Assembly: GCF_014203695.1 (NCBI RefSeq)
Contig: NZ_JACHJO010000002.1
Span: 62,001 to 126,000 of the forward strand
From: Nocardiopsis algeriensis
GTDB lineage: Bacteria > Actinomycetota > Actinomycetes > Streptosporangiales > Streptosporangiaceae
DNA: 64,000 nt
Reading direction: 5' to 3'
Shown here: positions 53,266 to 61,934 of the stretch, piece by piece
Layout of the letters: each line of letters starts with the position of its first letter
Position numbering within the stretch: position 1 is the stretch's first letter
Position numbers and translations under genes: made by a program
Notes under the pieces: model-generated
Databases searched by the model: none
Seen by the model: the letters and a program-made list of their open reading frames with translations, nothing else
Told to the model about the DNA's origin: nothing

Positions 53266-53781
53266 TCAGTGCCCGTCGTCGTCCCTCCGGGAGCGGTGCT
53301 CGTCGTCGATCTCGAACCAGGCCACGTGGGTGGACTCGCTCCGGTACTCGCCGCTGCGGGTGGCGCAGCTGTCGACGATGAGCTTGCCGCGGCCGAAGTC
53401 CCCGCTGTCCTCCCGGGTGTGTCCGCCCGGTCCCCTGCGCTCGCCCTGATCGGCGACGGCCACACGCAGACGGACGGAGTCGGAGCGGATGAACAGCGTC
53501 ATGACCCCGCCGCTCTGGCCGGAGCGGGAGTGCAGGAGGGCGTTGGTGGCCAACTCGCTGACGGCGAGCTCCGCATCGTCCAGGACACCCTCGGAGTGGC
53601 CCATGCGGGCGAGGAACTCGCGTACACGCGCACGCACGGAGCGGACCGCCGTCAGGTTCCCGGCGCAGCTCCACACCGTGTGGTCCGTGGCTCCCCCGGT
53701 GAGACCCGTGCTCTCCACGGAATCCGTGCTCCCGGAGGCCTCCGCGGGCACGTGTTCCCGGAGTTGCCTCGCTTCAGCCAT
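53266..53781 (-). CDS. RsbW-like anti-sigma/serine kinase (HATPase_c_2)
   Basis: This 171-residue protein has a GHKL ATPase core: N box DAELAVSELATNALLHS (with Glu and Asn), G1 box LRVAVADQGERR, and G2 region GRGKLIVDSCATRSGEY. This family phosphorylates anti-anti-sigma proteins or holds sigma factors. No anti-anti-sigma partner is seen nearby. ATG 53781 follows GGGAG. The N-terminal 40 residues and the basic/acidic tail are disordered. Confidence 0.9.
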   Translation of the reverse strand: MAEARQLREHVPAEASGSTDSVESTGLTGGATDHTVWSCAGNLTAVRSVRARVREFLARMGHSEGVLDDAELAVSELATNALLHSRSGQSGGVMTLFIRSDSVRLRVAVADQGERRGPGGHTREDSGDFGRGKLIVDSCATRSGEYRSESTHVAWFEIDDEHRSRRDDDGH

Positions 53782-54146
53782 CCGGTTGCTCCCATCACCC
53801 GCGAAGGGCGCGCAGTGTGCGCCGCCTTCACTTCACCTTAGACAAGGGTGCGCTCGCTCCAGAACAGCACACCGCGGTTCGCGGCGCCGGAAATCGTTCA
53901 CCAAGGCCTGTCATGTGTCCTCCCCGGCGAGGACAAAGAGGTGACGCCCCAGGCCGAGGCCACAGCGTGTGACGTGCGACACTTCGGCAATGCCGCATGG
54001 ACCGCTCGGCCCGGGCGAAATAGGAACGAACGAAACCGAAGAATCGAATAATCCGCCCACAAGCACTACAAAACGGAAATGACTTCGGCCAAACACCACG
54101 GTCCCGTGTCTTTGCAGTATCGATTACGACACGGTCCCCGCCCCGT
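53782..54146. other. 365-bp gap; no gene seen
   Basis: It contains an A/T-richer stretch (54010-54125) that could hold the promoter of the RsbW-like gene. I see no clear hairpin or coding frame. Confidence 0.4.
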
Positions 54147-54986
54147 TCAGAACAGGACGGACATGACCTCTCCGACCTGGCGGAAACCGACACGGCCGTA
54201 GGCGGCCCGGGCCGGGGCGTTGAAGTCGTTGACGTAGAGCGTGACCCGCGGCGCGATCTCGGCCAGGGCGTACCGGACCACGGCGGCCATCCCGGGAACC
54301 GAGTGGCCCCGTCCCCGCAGCTCCGGATGGACCCACACGCCCTGGACCTGGCAGGCGTGCTCGGTGACCGCGCCGATCTCCGCCTTGAACACCACCCGGC
54401 CGTCCTCGATGCGGGCGAAGGCGCGCCCCGTGCGCACGAGTTCCTCCACCCGGGCCCGGTAGAGCGCGCCGCCGTCACCCGAGTCCGGTGGCACCCCGAC
54501 CTCCTCGGTGAACATGGCCACACAGGCGGGCACGAGGATGTCGAGCTCGGAGGGGCGGACCCTGCGCACCAGGGGGTCGGCGGGGACGGAGGCGGGCTCG
54601 CGGATCTCCAGCACCGGCTGGCTGGCTCGGATGGCCCGGGCGGGCCCCCAGGCCGGGGCGACCTGCTCCCAGAAGTCGGTGACGGCATCGACCGGCCCGA
54701 CGATCGAGGAGCAGCGCCGGCCGCGCCGGCGGGCGTGGTCGGCGAAGCTGCGGATCGCCGCCGGGCCGGCGTTGACGGGAACGAGGTTGGCCCCGGAGTA
54801 GCACAGGGCGGTGAGGCGCCCGCGCTCGACGTGGCCCCACACCTCGGCGGTGCGGGTGGCCGCTATCCCGGCCGCCGACAGCCGCGAGGCGACGAACACG
54901 TTGCCCGCCGGGTCCCGGTCCAGGATGGCGCGTACCGCGTCCCGGTCCTGCTCCCCGAGAATCCGCAGCGGCGAGGTTCGCAGCAT
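54147..54986 (-). CDS. GNAT-family N-acetyltransferase with DUF4081 domain
   Basis: This 279-residue protein has the DUF4081 N-terminal part (DRDAVRAILDRDPAGNVFVASRLSAAGI then AIRSFADHARRRGRRCSSIVG). A GNAT domain follows with the acetyl-CoA loop VQGVWVHPELRGRGHSVPGMAAVVRYAL and FNAPARAAYGRVGFRQVGEVMSVLF. In many actinobacteria it directly follows ispG; here 7 kb of other genes intervene. Its acceptor is unknown. ATG 54986 follows GGGGGAG. Confidence 0.92.
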   Translation of the reverse strand: MLRTSPLRILGEQDRDAVRAILDRDPAGNVFVASRLSAAGIAATRTAEVWGHVERGRLTALCYSGANLVPVNAGPAAIRSFADHARRRGRRCSSIVGPVDAVTDFWEQVAPAWGPARAIRASQPVLEIREPASVPADPLVRRVRPSELDILVPACVAMFTEEVGVPPDSGDGGALYRARVEELVRTGRAFARIEDGRVVFKAEIGAVTEHACQVQGVWVHPELRGRGHSVPGMAAVVRYALAEIAPRVTLYVNDFNAPARAAYGRVGFRQVGEVMSVLF

Positions 54987-55031
54987 CGCATCTCCCCCAT
55001 CTGGCCGGCGTCTTCCCAGCCTACGCGAACG

Positions 55032-56675
55032 CTACCCGGACACCCCGGACTTTTCGGGGTGTTCCGCCCCGAGAGGCCCGAAGTTCTCCGCCATCCTCCC
55101 AGGTGCGTCCTGCGAGTCGGTCGGCCGCGGTTCCGGGCGGGCCTCGCACGAGAGGTCGGCACCCTCTCCCCCGCGCCGCACCGGCAGCCTGCCCTCCAGC
55201 AGGTAGGCGGAGACCACCGCGTCGACGCACGTGTTCCCTGTGAGCGAGACACCGTGGCTGCGGCCGCCCTCCTCGACGACCAGGACCGATCCCGGCAGGC
55301 GCTCGCGCAGGGCGAGGGCCCCCTCGACCGGGGTGGCGCCGTCACCGGTGGCGTGGACGATCAGCGCGTCCCCGGTGTGGGCCCGGTGTTCGCCGGCGCC
55401 GTCGCCGACCTGGAACCAGGGCCCGGCCTGCGCCTGCCAGAAGGCGCACGGGGCGTTGTACCAGATGTTGTGCCACCCCATGAAGGGTGCCCGGTCGTGG
55501 ACCGCCTCGGCGTCGGCGCGCCAGCGGTCCCAGCCCCCGGGCCAGGGGGCGTCGGTGCACTGGACCGCGAGGTAACCGCCGTAGGCGTTGTCGGTGCCGG
55601 TGTCGGGCTGCTCCCCGTAGGCCTCGTGCAGGGCCAGGAGAGGGGCAGGGTCTCCCCGCGTGATCCAGGCGGACAGGGCATCGGCCACGGACAGCCAGGC
55701 CTGCCCGCTGTAGGCGGTGACGATGGCGACACCCTCCAGTTCGGTGGGCCCGACGGTGGACCCGATCGGCTCCGAGGCCAGTTCGGCGCGCAGGTCCTGG
55801 TAGGCCTTCGCCACCTCCTCCTCGGTGGCGCCCAGGCCGTAGGTTCCGTCGTGGCGGGCCGTCCAGGCGAAGAAGCTCCGGGCCGCGCGGTCCAGGGCCC
55901 GGCTCTGCCGGAGGTTGCTCTCGTACCAGGGGGTGTCGGGGTCGACGGCGCTGTCCAGGACCAGGGCGCGGACCCGGCCGGGGTGGAGCGCGGAGTAGAC
56001 GGTGCCGAGGTAGCTGCCGTAGGAGTAGCCGAGGTAGTCGATGCGTTCGAGGCCGAGGGCGGCCCGGACGGCGTCCATGTCGCGGGCGGTGTCCTCGGTG
56101 CGGACGTGTTCGAGGAGGGGGCCCGTGTTCTCCGCGCACGCGGCGGCGTGTTTCTCGGCCCGGGCGCGCAGGGCCGCCTCGGCCTCCTCCCCGGCCGGGA
56201 CCGTGTCGGGGCGGACCGGGGCGAAGTGGCCGGGGTCGCAGGAGATCGAGGGGGTGGAGGCCCCGGTGCCGCGCGGGTCGAAGGCGACGACGTCGTAGAC
56301 CTCGCGCAGCTCCGGCGGCATGCGGGCGTGGGTGTGGGAGGCCCAGAGGCGGCCGGGGCTGCCCGGACCTCCGGGATTGACCAGGAGCGTGTGCTCGGCC
56401 CTGTCCGTGGCGCGAACGCGGGACAGGGCGATCCGCACCGTGTCCCCGAGGGCGCGGTCGCCGTCTCCGCCGGGGGTGTGCGCCATGGGGACGGTGAGGG
56501 CGGCGCACTCCAGGACCTCGTCCCCGACCGGGTCGATGTCCTCGCAGGGCAGCCACTCGAGTGTGCCCTGGTCGGTGCGCAGGGCCTCGGCGGCGCCCTC
56601 CGCCTGCGCGGGCGCCGCCCACAGGGAGACCAGCATCACCCCGGCCGACAGCGCGGCCGGTCCCCGTACTCCCAC
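55032..56675 (-). CDS. Secreted S33-family alpha/beta hydrolase (tripeptidyl aminopeptidase-like)
   Basis: This 547-residue exported enzyme has a cleavable leader (LSAGVMLVSLWAAPAQA with cleavage near residue 27), then TLLVNPGGPGSPGR (oxyanion loop) and DVVAFDPRGTGAST. The nucleophile elbow is GYSYGSYLG. The TAP-like C-terminal domain carries LIVHATGDGATP and GRSHGVS with the catalytic Asp and His. It matches secreted tripeptidyl aminopeptidases of Streptomyces. GTG 56675 follows GGGGAG. It is divergent from the Lrp gene, 132 bp away, and may be controlled by it. Confidence 0.92.
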   Translation of the reverse strand: MGVRGPAALSAGVMLVSLWAAPAQAEGAAEALRTDQGTLEWLPCEDIDPVGDEVLECAALTVPMAHTPGGDGDRALGDTVRIALSRVRATDRAEHTLLVNPGGPGSPGRLWASHTHARMPPELREVYDVVAFDPRGTGASTPSISCDPGHFAPVRPDTVPAGEEAEAALRARAEKHAAACAENTGPLLEHVRTEDTARDMDAVRAALGLERIDYLGYSYGSYLGTVYSALHPGRVRALVLDSAVDPDTPWYESNLRQSRALDRAARSFFAWTARHDGTYGLGATEEEVAKAYQDLRAELASEPIGSTVGPTELEGVAIVTAYSGQAWLSVADALSAWITRGDPAPLLALHEAYGEQPDTGTDNAYGGYLAVQCTDAPWPGGWDRWRADAEAVHDRAPFMGWHNIWYNAPCAFWQAQAGPWFQVGDGAGEHRAHTGDALIVHATGDGATPVEGALALRERLPGSVLVVEEGGRSHGVSLTGNTCVDAVVSAYLLEGRLPVRRGGEGADLSCEARPEPRPTDSQDAPGRMAENFGPLGAEHPEKSGVSG

Positions 56676-56807
56676 GTGCGCACTCCCCCGCCCCCTCGAC
56701 GACTGCTCGTATTCTCCCCGCGACCGTGCGTGCCGGGAGAAGCGACACGGCGGCCCCGCCCGCCGATAGCATTGCCCTACCTGGCCAGAGACCAGCAAAG
56801 GGGCGCA

Positions 56808-57281
56808 ATGCGGCTTGATCGTGTCGATGAGCGGATCATCGCGATACTCGGCGCGGACGCGCGGACGAGCTTCGCCGAGATCGGCGGCCGGGTCGGACTC
56901 AGCCCCTCCGCGGTCAAGCGCCGTCTGGACCGCCTGGTGGAGTCGGGCGCCGTGCGCGGGTTCACCGTGGTGGTCGAACCGAAGGCCGTCGGATGGACCA
57001 CCGAGGCCTTCATCGAGCTGTACTGCCGGGCCCGCACCTCTCCCTCCGAGATCCGCCAGGGCCTCGAGGGCTACGCCGAGGTCACCTCCGCCTGTACGGT
57101 CACCGGGGACGCGGATGCCGTCGTGCAGGTACGTGCCCGCGACACCCAGCACCTGGAGCAGGTGATCGAGCGCATCGGCGCCGAGCCGTTCGTGGTCCGC
57201 ACGAAAAGCACCCTCGTGCTGTCGCGGCTGGTCGACCGGCCCGTCCTCGCGGGAGCCTCCGAGGTGTCCGGAAACGGCTGA
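56808..57281 (+). CDS. Lrp/AsnC-family transcriptional regulator
   Basis: This 157-residue protein has an N-terminal helix-turn-helix (LDRVDERIIAILGADARTSFAEIGGRVGLSPSAVKRRLDRLVESGAV) and a C-terminal amino-acid-binding RAM domain (VTSACTVTGDADAVVQVRARDTQHLEQVIERIG). The adjacent amino-acid monooxygenase genes, and the helically phased repeats upstream of davA, make it their likely regulator with an amino-acid ligand. ATG 56808 follows AAAGGGG. Confidence 0.93.
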   Translation: MRLDRVDERIIAILGADARTSFAEIGGRVGLSPSAVKRRLDRLVESGAVRGFTVVVEPKAVGWTTEAFIELYCRARTSPSEIRQGLEGYAEVTSACTVTGDADAVVQVRARDTQHLEQVIERIGAEPFVVRTKSTLVLSRLVDRPVLAGASEVSGNG

Positions 57282-57321
57282 GCTCCGGGCGCGTGAGGTT
57301 CGCTGGCACGCGCCCGGAGCT
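57281..57321 (+). terminator. Terminator after the Lrp gene
   Basis: AGCTCCGGGCGCGTG pairs without mismatch with CACGCGCCCGGAGCT around an 11-nt loop, starting at the last base of the stop codon. Confidence 0.85.
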
Positions 57322-57439
57322 GCCGGACCCTGCTCCTCGGGTCATTTCGCCGCGCGGCGGCCGGGCTCTCCCCTCCCGTGTCGGAGAAACGACGGGAGGG
57401 CCGGCCAGGGGATGAGCACTCCGCCTCGCGGAACTGCCG

Positions 57440-57504
57440 GATCGGCTTCCCGCAGAGGCGCCTGCTGCGCCGAGAGCGCGAAAGCATCCGAGGAGCAGGG
57501 CCCT
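57440..57504 (-). repeat. Intergenic repeat family 1, copy D (diverged)
   Basis: Read on the minus strand it begins GGGCCCTGCTCCTCGGATGC then TTTCGCG...CTCGGCGCAGCAGG, and ends ...GCCGATCCGG. It shares the outer arm and ATGC with copies B and C, but the inner stem differs. It lies between the Lrp terminator and the davB-like gene. Confidence 0.5.
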
Positions 57505-57554
57505 TGGGGAGGAACCTTGTGGGTTCCTGGTCCGTGGGTCCCGACCTGCAGATC

Positions 57555-59267
57555 CTAGTTCTCCGGGAGGGCGACCGGCGCCAGCTCGTCGAACAGGTCC
57601 CCGGGTCCGGGGTTGAGCGGGTCGGTCGCACCACCCAGGTGGTGCATCACGCCCCAGACCGCGTTGAGGGCGGTCTGCACCGCGCCCTCGGCCCATCCCG
57701 CGGTCCACGACACGTCGTCGCCGGCAAGGAACAGGCCGCGGTGGCGCTCGGGGAGCGAGTCCTGCCTGAAGTGGGTGAACAGGCGGCGCTGGTAGCGGTA
57801 GTGGCCGGGCAGATTGGCCTTGAAGGCGCCCATGAAGTAGGGCTCGTCCTCCCAGGAGACCGTGACCGGGTCGCCCGTGATGTGGGACCGGATGTCCACA
57901 CCGGGATAGATCTTGCCGAGCGAGGAGAGCATGACCTCCATGCGCTCTCCGGCCGACAGGGGCAGCCATTTGAGTGCATCGTCACACCAGGTGTAGGACA
58001 TGCAGATCGCCGCGGGGCCGTCCGGGTCGGGGCCCTCCAGGAGGTAGGTGCCCCGGGTCATCCGGTCGGTCAGGGTCATGCTCATGGTGTCGCGGCCGGT
58101 CTCGGGGTCCTTGTCCCGCCAGAACGCGCGGTCCACCGGCACGAACAGCTTCGAGGACTCCATGTAATGGGTGCGCTCGATCGCCGTCCAGTGGTCGATG
58201 GGCAGGAGTTCCTCGTCGCAGTCGACCTTGGAGAGCATCATCCAGCTCTGCGCGGTGAACACGGCCGCAGCGTAGGTGCGGGTGGAGCCGGAGGCGTCGG
58301 TGACCGTGATGTTCCCCGAGGGGGACCCCGGGGCCGCGGTGCGGCGCAGGGCAGTCACCGCCGGGCGGGGTCCGTCCCCGTGCAGCGAGGCCAGGGTGGT
58401 GCCCTGCGCCCAGTGGACGAGCTTGTCGGGGGCGTCCTCCCACAGGCGCAGCGGCAGCTGCTGGACGCCGCCGACGATGCCCATGTGGTCGTCGTCGGCA
58501 CCTGTGTAGGTGACGCGCAGGATCTCCAGGATGGAGTTGGGGAAGTCGGTGTCCCAGCCTCCGGTTCCGAAGCCCACCTGGCCGAAGATCTCGCGGTGCC
58601 GGAAGGAGGAGAAGGCAGGGGATTCGCACAGGAAGCCGTAGAAGGTCTGGTTGTCGAGCCGCTCGACGAGTGCGTTCCAGATCTCCTTCTGGGTGGCCGT
58701 GTCGCGCTCCCGGAGGGCTTTCTGCATCCGCGAGTGCTGGGCGCCCTCCTCCAGGGTCCGCTCCCAGGCGCGGGCCACCTCGCGGTAGACCTCGGGAAGG
58801 TCGTCCTGGGTGGTGGCGTAGTGGGTCTCGCCCTTGAGGTCGACCACCGTGCTCGGGGCGGCCGGGGAGAGCGGGTTGGGGAAGGGCGCCGCCCTCAGGC
58901 CCACGAGGTTCGCGTAGTGCCAGAAGGCGGTGGAGGACGGGGGGAAGCGCATGGCGCCCATCTCGGCGACCACCTCGTCGGGCAGCCCGGGGAAGCGCTC
59001 GGTCCGCAGGCGCCCGCCGATCCGGTCCGCCTCGTACACGACCGGCCGCAGGCCCATCTTCATCAGCTCGTAGGCGGTCACGATCCCCGAGAGTCCCCCG
59101 CCGATCACGGCGACCTCGGTGCCCAGCCGGTCGGCGGGCACCTGGCCCAGGCCCGCGGGGTGGGCCAGGTAGGCGTCGTAGGGGAACGGGAAGTCCGGAC
59201 CGCACATGTTCAGCGGCGGTTCCTGCTCCTGCGCGGCACCGGCGGCCGTGGGCACGGCAGAGGTCAT
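57555..59267 (-). CDS. davB: FAD-dependent L-amino-acid 2-monooxygenase (DavB-like)
   Basis: This 570-residue flavoprotein has an N-terminal GPDFPFPYDAYLAHPAGLG, FAD motif VAVIGGGLSGIVTAYELMKMGLRPVVYEAD, GGRLRTERFPG, and GQVGFGTGGWDTDFPNSILEI. The C-terminal FAD block is GLFLAGDDVSWTAGWAEGAVQTALNAVWG. The layout and ends (NPGPGDLFDELAPVALPEN) agree with lysine 2-monooxygenase of Pseudomonas as I remember it. That enzyme converts lysine with O2 to 5-aminovaleramide, CO2 and water. The next gene upstream is a matching amidase. Arginine, phenylalanine or tryptophan (IaaM type) as substrate cannot be excluded. ATG 59267 follows GGGAGG. Confidence 0.85.
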   Translation of the reverse strand: MTSAVPTAAGAAQEQEPPLNMCGPDFPFPYDAYLAHPAGLGQVPADRLGTEVAVIGGGLSGIVTAYELMKMGLRPVVYEADRIGGRLRTERFPGLPDEVVAEMGAMRFPPSSTAFWHYANLVGLRAAPFPNPLSPAAPSTVVDLKGETHYATTQDDLPEVYREVARAWERTLEEGAQHSRMQKALRERDTATQKEIWNALVERLDNQTFYGFLCESPAFSSFRHREIFGQVGFGTGGWDTDFPNSILEILRVTYTGADDDHMGIVGGVQQLPLRLWEDAPDKLVHWAQGTTLASLHGDGPRPAVTALRRTAAPGSPSGNITVTDASGSTRTYAAAVFTAQSWMMLSKVDCDEELLPIDHWTAIERTHYMESSKLFVPVDRAFWRDKDPETGRDTMSMTLTDRMTRGTYLLEGPDPDGPAAICMSYTWCDDALKWLPLSAGERMEVMLSSLGKIYPGVDIRSHITGDPVTVSWEDEPYFMGAFKANLPGHYRYQRRLFTHFRQDSLPERHRGLFLAGDDVSWTAGWAEGAVQTALNAVWGVMHHLGGATDPLNPGPGDLFDELAPVALPEN

Positions 59268-59318
59268 GGGGTTCCTCCCGGAGGTGGCTGGGCGAATGTT
59301 CTCGGGGCGGCGGAACGG

Positions 59319-60128
59319 TCAGAGCACGAGGCGCGTGTACACGGCGGGTCGGCGGTCGGCGAGATAGGACTGCTCGCGGCGGGCGCGGGCGACCGCGTCC
59401 GGGTCGACGTCGCCGATCAGGAGTTCCTCGCCGGGGCCGGCCCGCAGCGTCTCGGAGCCGTCGGGCGCCACGAGGGTGCTCAGGCCCGCGTAGCGCAGGT
59501 CCCCCTCGGTGTCGCAGCGGTTCACGTAGGCCACGTGGATCTGGTTCTCCAGGGCGCGTACGGGCACGACCTGTTCGGGGATCCGGGTGAAGGGCAGCAT
59601 GAGAGCGGTGGGGACGAGGAGGAGCTCCGTCCCGGCCAGCGCGTGGGCGCGGACCGCCTCGGGGAACTCGACGTCGTAGCAGACGAGCAGGCCCAGGCGC
59701 ACGCCGCAGAGGTCGGCCTGCACGACCGGCTCGTCGCCGGGGGTGAAGGATTCGCGGTCCAGGTCGCCGAAGAGGTGGGTCTTGCGGTAGGCGGCCAGTC
59801 GCTCCCCGGAGGAGTCCACGACCTGGACGGTGTTGTACACCGCCCCGTTCGCCCGCTCGGGGAAGCCGTAGGCCACGGCGATGCCGTTCTCGCGGGCGAT
59901 GGCGGAGACCGCCTCCGCCAGAGGGCCGTCCGCGGGCTCGGCGAGCCGGGCGGTGGCGGGGCCGATGTTGTAGCCGGTGAGGGACATCTCCGGGCCGGCG
60001 ATCAGGTCGGCGCCGGCGTCGGCGGCGGCCCGGGCCCGCTCTGCGAGGCGGGACAGGGCGGAAGCGGTGTCGCCGCTGCGGCCGCAGCCCTGGTCCAGGG
60101 CCACCCGCAGGGGTCGTCGCGTGTGCAC
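59319..60128 (-). CDS. davA: Nitrilase-superfamily amidase (DavA-like, 5-aminovaleramidase type)
   Basis: This 269-residue carbon-nitrogen hydrolase has the catalytic triad Glu 47 (GPEMSLTGYN), Lys 116 (YRKTHLFGD) and Cys 150 (LVCYDVEFPE). It is the first gene of a two-gene operon with the DavB-like monooxygenase (51-bp gap). The expected reaction hydrolyses the amide product to the carboxylate with release of ammonia. GTG 60128 follows GAGGAGG with 7-nt spacing. The substrate follows that of the partner. Confidence 0.88.
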   Translation of the reverse strand: MHTRRPLRVALDQGCGRSGDTASALSRLAERARAAADAGADLIAGPEMSLTGYNIGPATARLAEPADGPLAEAVSAIARENGIAVAYGFPERANGAVYNTVQVVDSSGERLAAYRKTHLFGDLDRESFTPGDEPVVQADLCGVRLGLLVCYDVEFPEAVRAHALAGTELLLVPTALMLPFTRIPEQVVPVRALENQIHVAYVNRCDTEGDLRYAGLSTLVAPDGSETLRAGPGEELLIGDVDPDAVARARREQSYLADRRPAVYTRLVL

Positions 60129-60208
60129 GGCCGTGCCTCCTCTCCCGGGAACGTCGTCGCGGCCGTGTCCACTCTAGGCGGCGAGAACCGTCGGAAAAGT
60201 GATCGGAG

Positions 60209-60256
60209 GACGTGGAACTTTGCGTATTTTCCTGGCTCTGACGTGGTTCTTTGCGT
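60209..60256 (-). promoter_or_regulatory. Tandem 17-bp repeats upstream of davA, 31-bp period; candidate Lrp sites
   Basis: GACGTGGAACTTTGCGT (60209-60225) and GACGTGGTTCTTTGCGT (60240-60256) match at 15 of 17 positions. The start-to-start distance of 31 bp equals about three helical turns, so both face the same side of DNA. They lie 81 to 128 bp upstream of the davA start, after the permease terminator. Lrp-type proteins bind such phased sites cooperatively. Confidence 0.7.
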
Positions 60257-60294
60257 TCCGCGTCTTTCTGTGACCTCTCCCACGGCTCCGGACG

Positions 60295-60333
60295 CGACGA
60301 GGGGCCGGGAAGTCTCCCCCCGGCCCCTCGTCG
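60295..60333 (-). terminator. Terminator after the APC permease gene
   Basis: CGACGAGGGGCCGGG pairs perfectly with CCCGGCCCCTCGTCG around a 9-nt loop. It separates the permease from the davA operon. Confidence 0.85.
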
Positions 60334-60346
60334 ACGCGGTGTGCGG

Positions 60347-61807
60347 TCAGACGCGCTCCAAGGCGGAGCGGCGCATGCCGTAGCCGAAGTACACCGCGAA
60401 GCCCACCGCGAGCCAGGCCAGGAAGGCCAGCCAGACGCTCAGGGACATGCTGAACATCAGGAAGGCGCAGGCCAGCACACCCAGCACCGGGGTGACCGGG
60501 GCACCGGGAACGCGGAAGGCGCGCGGGAGGTCGGGACGGGTCCGGCGCAGCACCAGGACGGCCACGTTGACCAGCGCGAACGCGAAGAGCGTGCCGATGG
60601 AGGTGGCGTCGGCGAGCGGGCCCAGCGGCACCAGGGCGGCCAGCACCGCGATGACCAGAGAGGTGACGAGGGTATTAATGCACGGGGTGCCCTTGGCGTC
60701 GACCTCGGAGAAGGCCGCGGGGATGAGGCCGTCGCGCGACATCGCGTACAGGATCCGCGTCTGGCTGTAGAGCACCACCAGGACGACGCTGGCCAGGGCC
60801 AGAACCGCCCCCGCAGCGAAGACGACCGCCCACACCGGGGTCCCGGTGACCTTGGTCAGGATGCCGGCCAGGGACGTCTCCCCGTCGGCGAAACCGGTCC
60901 AGTTGAACGCGCCGACCGCGGCGAACGCCACCAGGCAGTAGATCGCCGTCACCAGGATCATGGAGAACATGATGGCGCGCGGCAGGTCGCGCTGGGGGTT
61001 CCTTGCCTCCTCGCTCGCGGTGGAGACCGAGTCGAAGCCGATGTACGAGAAGAACAGGGTGGCGCCCGCGGCGCTGACGCCCGCCATGCCCATCGGCATG
61101 AAGGGGGCGAAGTTTCCCTCCTGGACGGCCGTGACCGCGATGGCCACGAACATCACGAGGATGGCGACCTTGACCACCACCATGACCGCGTTGAGCCGGC
61201 TGCTCTCCCGCACCCCGCCGAGCAGGGCGAACATCGACAGCAGCACGACCGCGGCGGCGGGCAGGTTGACCAGGCCGCCCTCCATCGGCCCCGCCAGGAG
61301 GGCCTGCGGCAGGGACAGTCCGGTGGTGAGGTGGAGCAGCTCGTTGATGTACTCGCCCCAGCCGACGCCCACCGCCGCGACCGAGACGCCGTAGGTGAGC
61401 ATCAGGCACCAGCCGCACACCCAGGCCATGAACTCGCCGATGGTGGCGTAGCTGTAGGAGTAGGCGGAGCCGGAGGCGGGGATCATGCCGGCCATCTCGG
61501 CGTAGGCCAGCGCGGAGAACAGCGCTGTCAGACCCGCGAGCACGAAGGACAGGATGACGGCGGGACCCGCGACGGGGACCGCCTCTCCCAGGACGACGAA
61601 GATACCGGTGCCCAGGGTCGCGCCGATCCCGATCATGGACAGCTGCCAGAACCCCATGTGCCGCTGGAGCCCGGTGCCCTCCGCCGCCTGGGTCTCGGCC
61701 ACGAGCTCCTCCACCGGCTTGCGCCGGGTCAGGCGCTCCCGGATCGCGGGCGCACCTCCCCGGCCCCTGGACGCCGCGGCGTCCGCCGGGGTCTTCTGAT
61801 CGACCAC
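60347..61807 (-). CDS. APC-superfamily amino-acid permease (cationic amino-acid type)
   Basis: This 486-residue protein has about 12 membrane helices. It shows the APC start GFWQLSMIGIGATLGTGIFVVLGE, ALAYAEMAGMIPASGSAYSYSYATIGEFMAW, FFSYIGFDSVSTASEEARNPQRDLPRAI, and the C-terminal AFRVPGAPVTPVLGVLACAFLM. The sequence style matches the YfnA/CAT branch, which often carries lysine or arginine, in line with the neighbouring DavB/DavA-like pair. GTG 61807 follows GAGGAG with 6-nt spacing. It has its own terminator and an own upstream inverted repeat. Confidence 0.93.
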   Translation of the reverse strand: MVDQKTPADAAASRGRGGAPAIRERLTRRKPVEELVAETQAAEGTGLQRHMGFWQLSMIGIGATLGTGIFVVLGEAVPVAGPAVILSFVLAGLTALFSALAYAEMAGMIPASGSAYSYSYATIGEFMAWVCGWCLMLTYGVSVAAVGVGWGEYINELLHLTTGLSLPQALLAGPMEGGLVNLPAAAVVLLSMFALLGGVRESSRLNAVMVVVKVAILVMFVAIAVTAVQEGNFAPFMPMGMAGVSAAGATLFFSYIGFDSVSTASEEARNPQRDLPRAIMFSMILVTAIYCLVAFAAVGAFNWTGFADGETSLAGILTKVTGTPVWAVVFAAGAVLALASVVLVVLYSQTRILYAMSRDGLIPAAFSEVDAKGTPCINTLVTSLVIAVLAALVPLGPLADATSIGTLFAFALVNVAVLVLRRTRPDLPRAFRVPGAPVTPVLGVLACAFLMFSMSLSVWLAFLAWLAVGFAVYFGYGMRRSALERV

Positions 61808-61899
61808 GTACTGCTCCTCGTCACTGCATGCGGATGCGCCGCGTAGCGGGGATCGCCCGATACGCGGACGCGGACGCCCTCTCGGGGCCAGGCACAGAC

Positions 61900-61934
61900 G
61901 GGCATTTTGTGTCTGTATCGACTCAAAAGTGCCC
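61900..61934 (-). promoter_or_regulatory. Inverted repeat in the permease promoter
   Basis: GGGCATTTTG (61900-61909) and CAAAAGTGCCC (61924-61934) form an inverted repeat with one bulged base, 93 bp upstream of the permease GTG. It may bind the Lrp regulator or another factor; it does not resemble the davA repeats. Confidence 0.45.
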
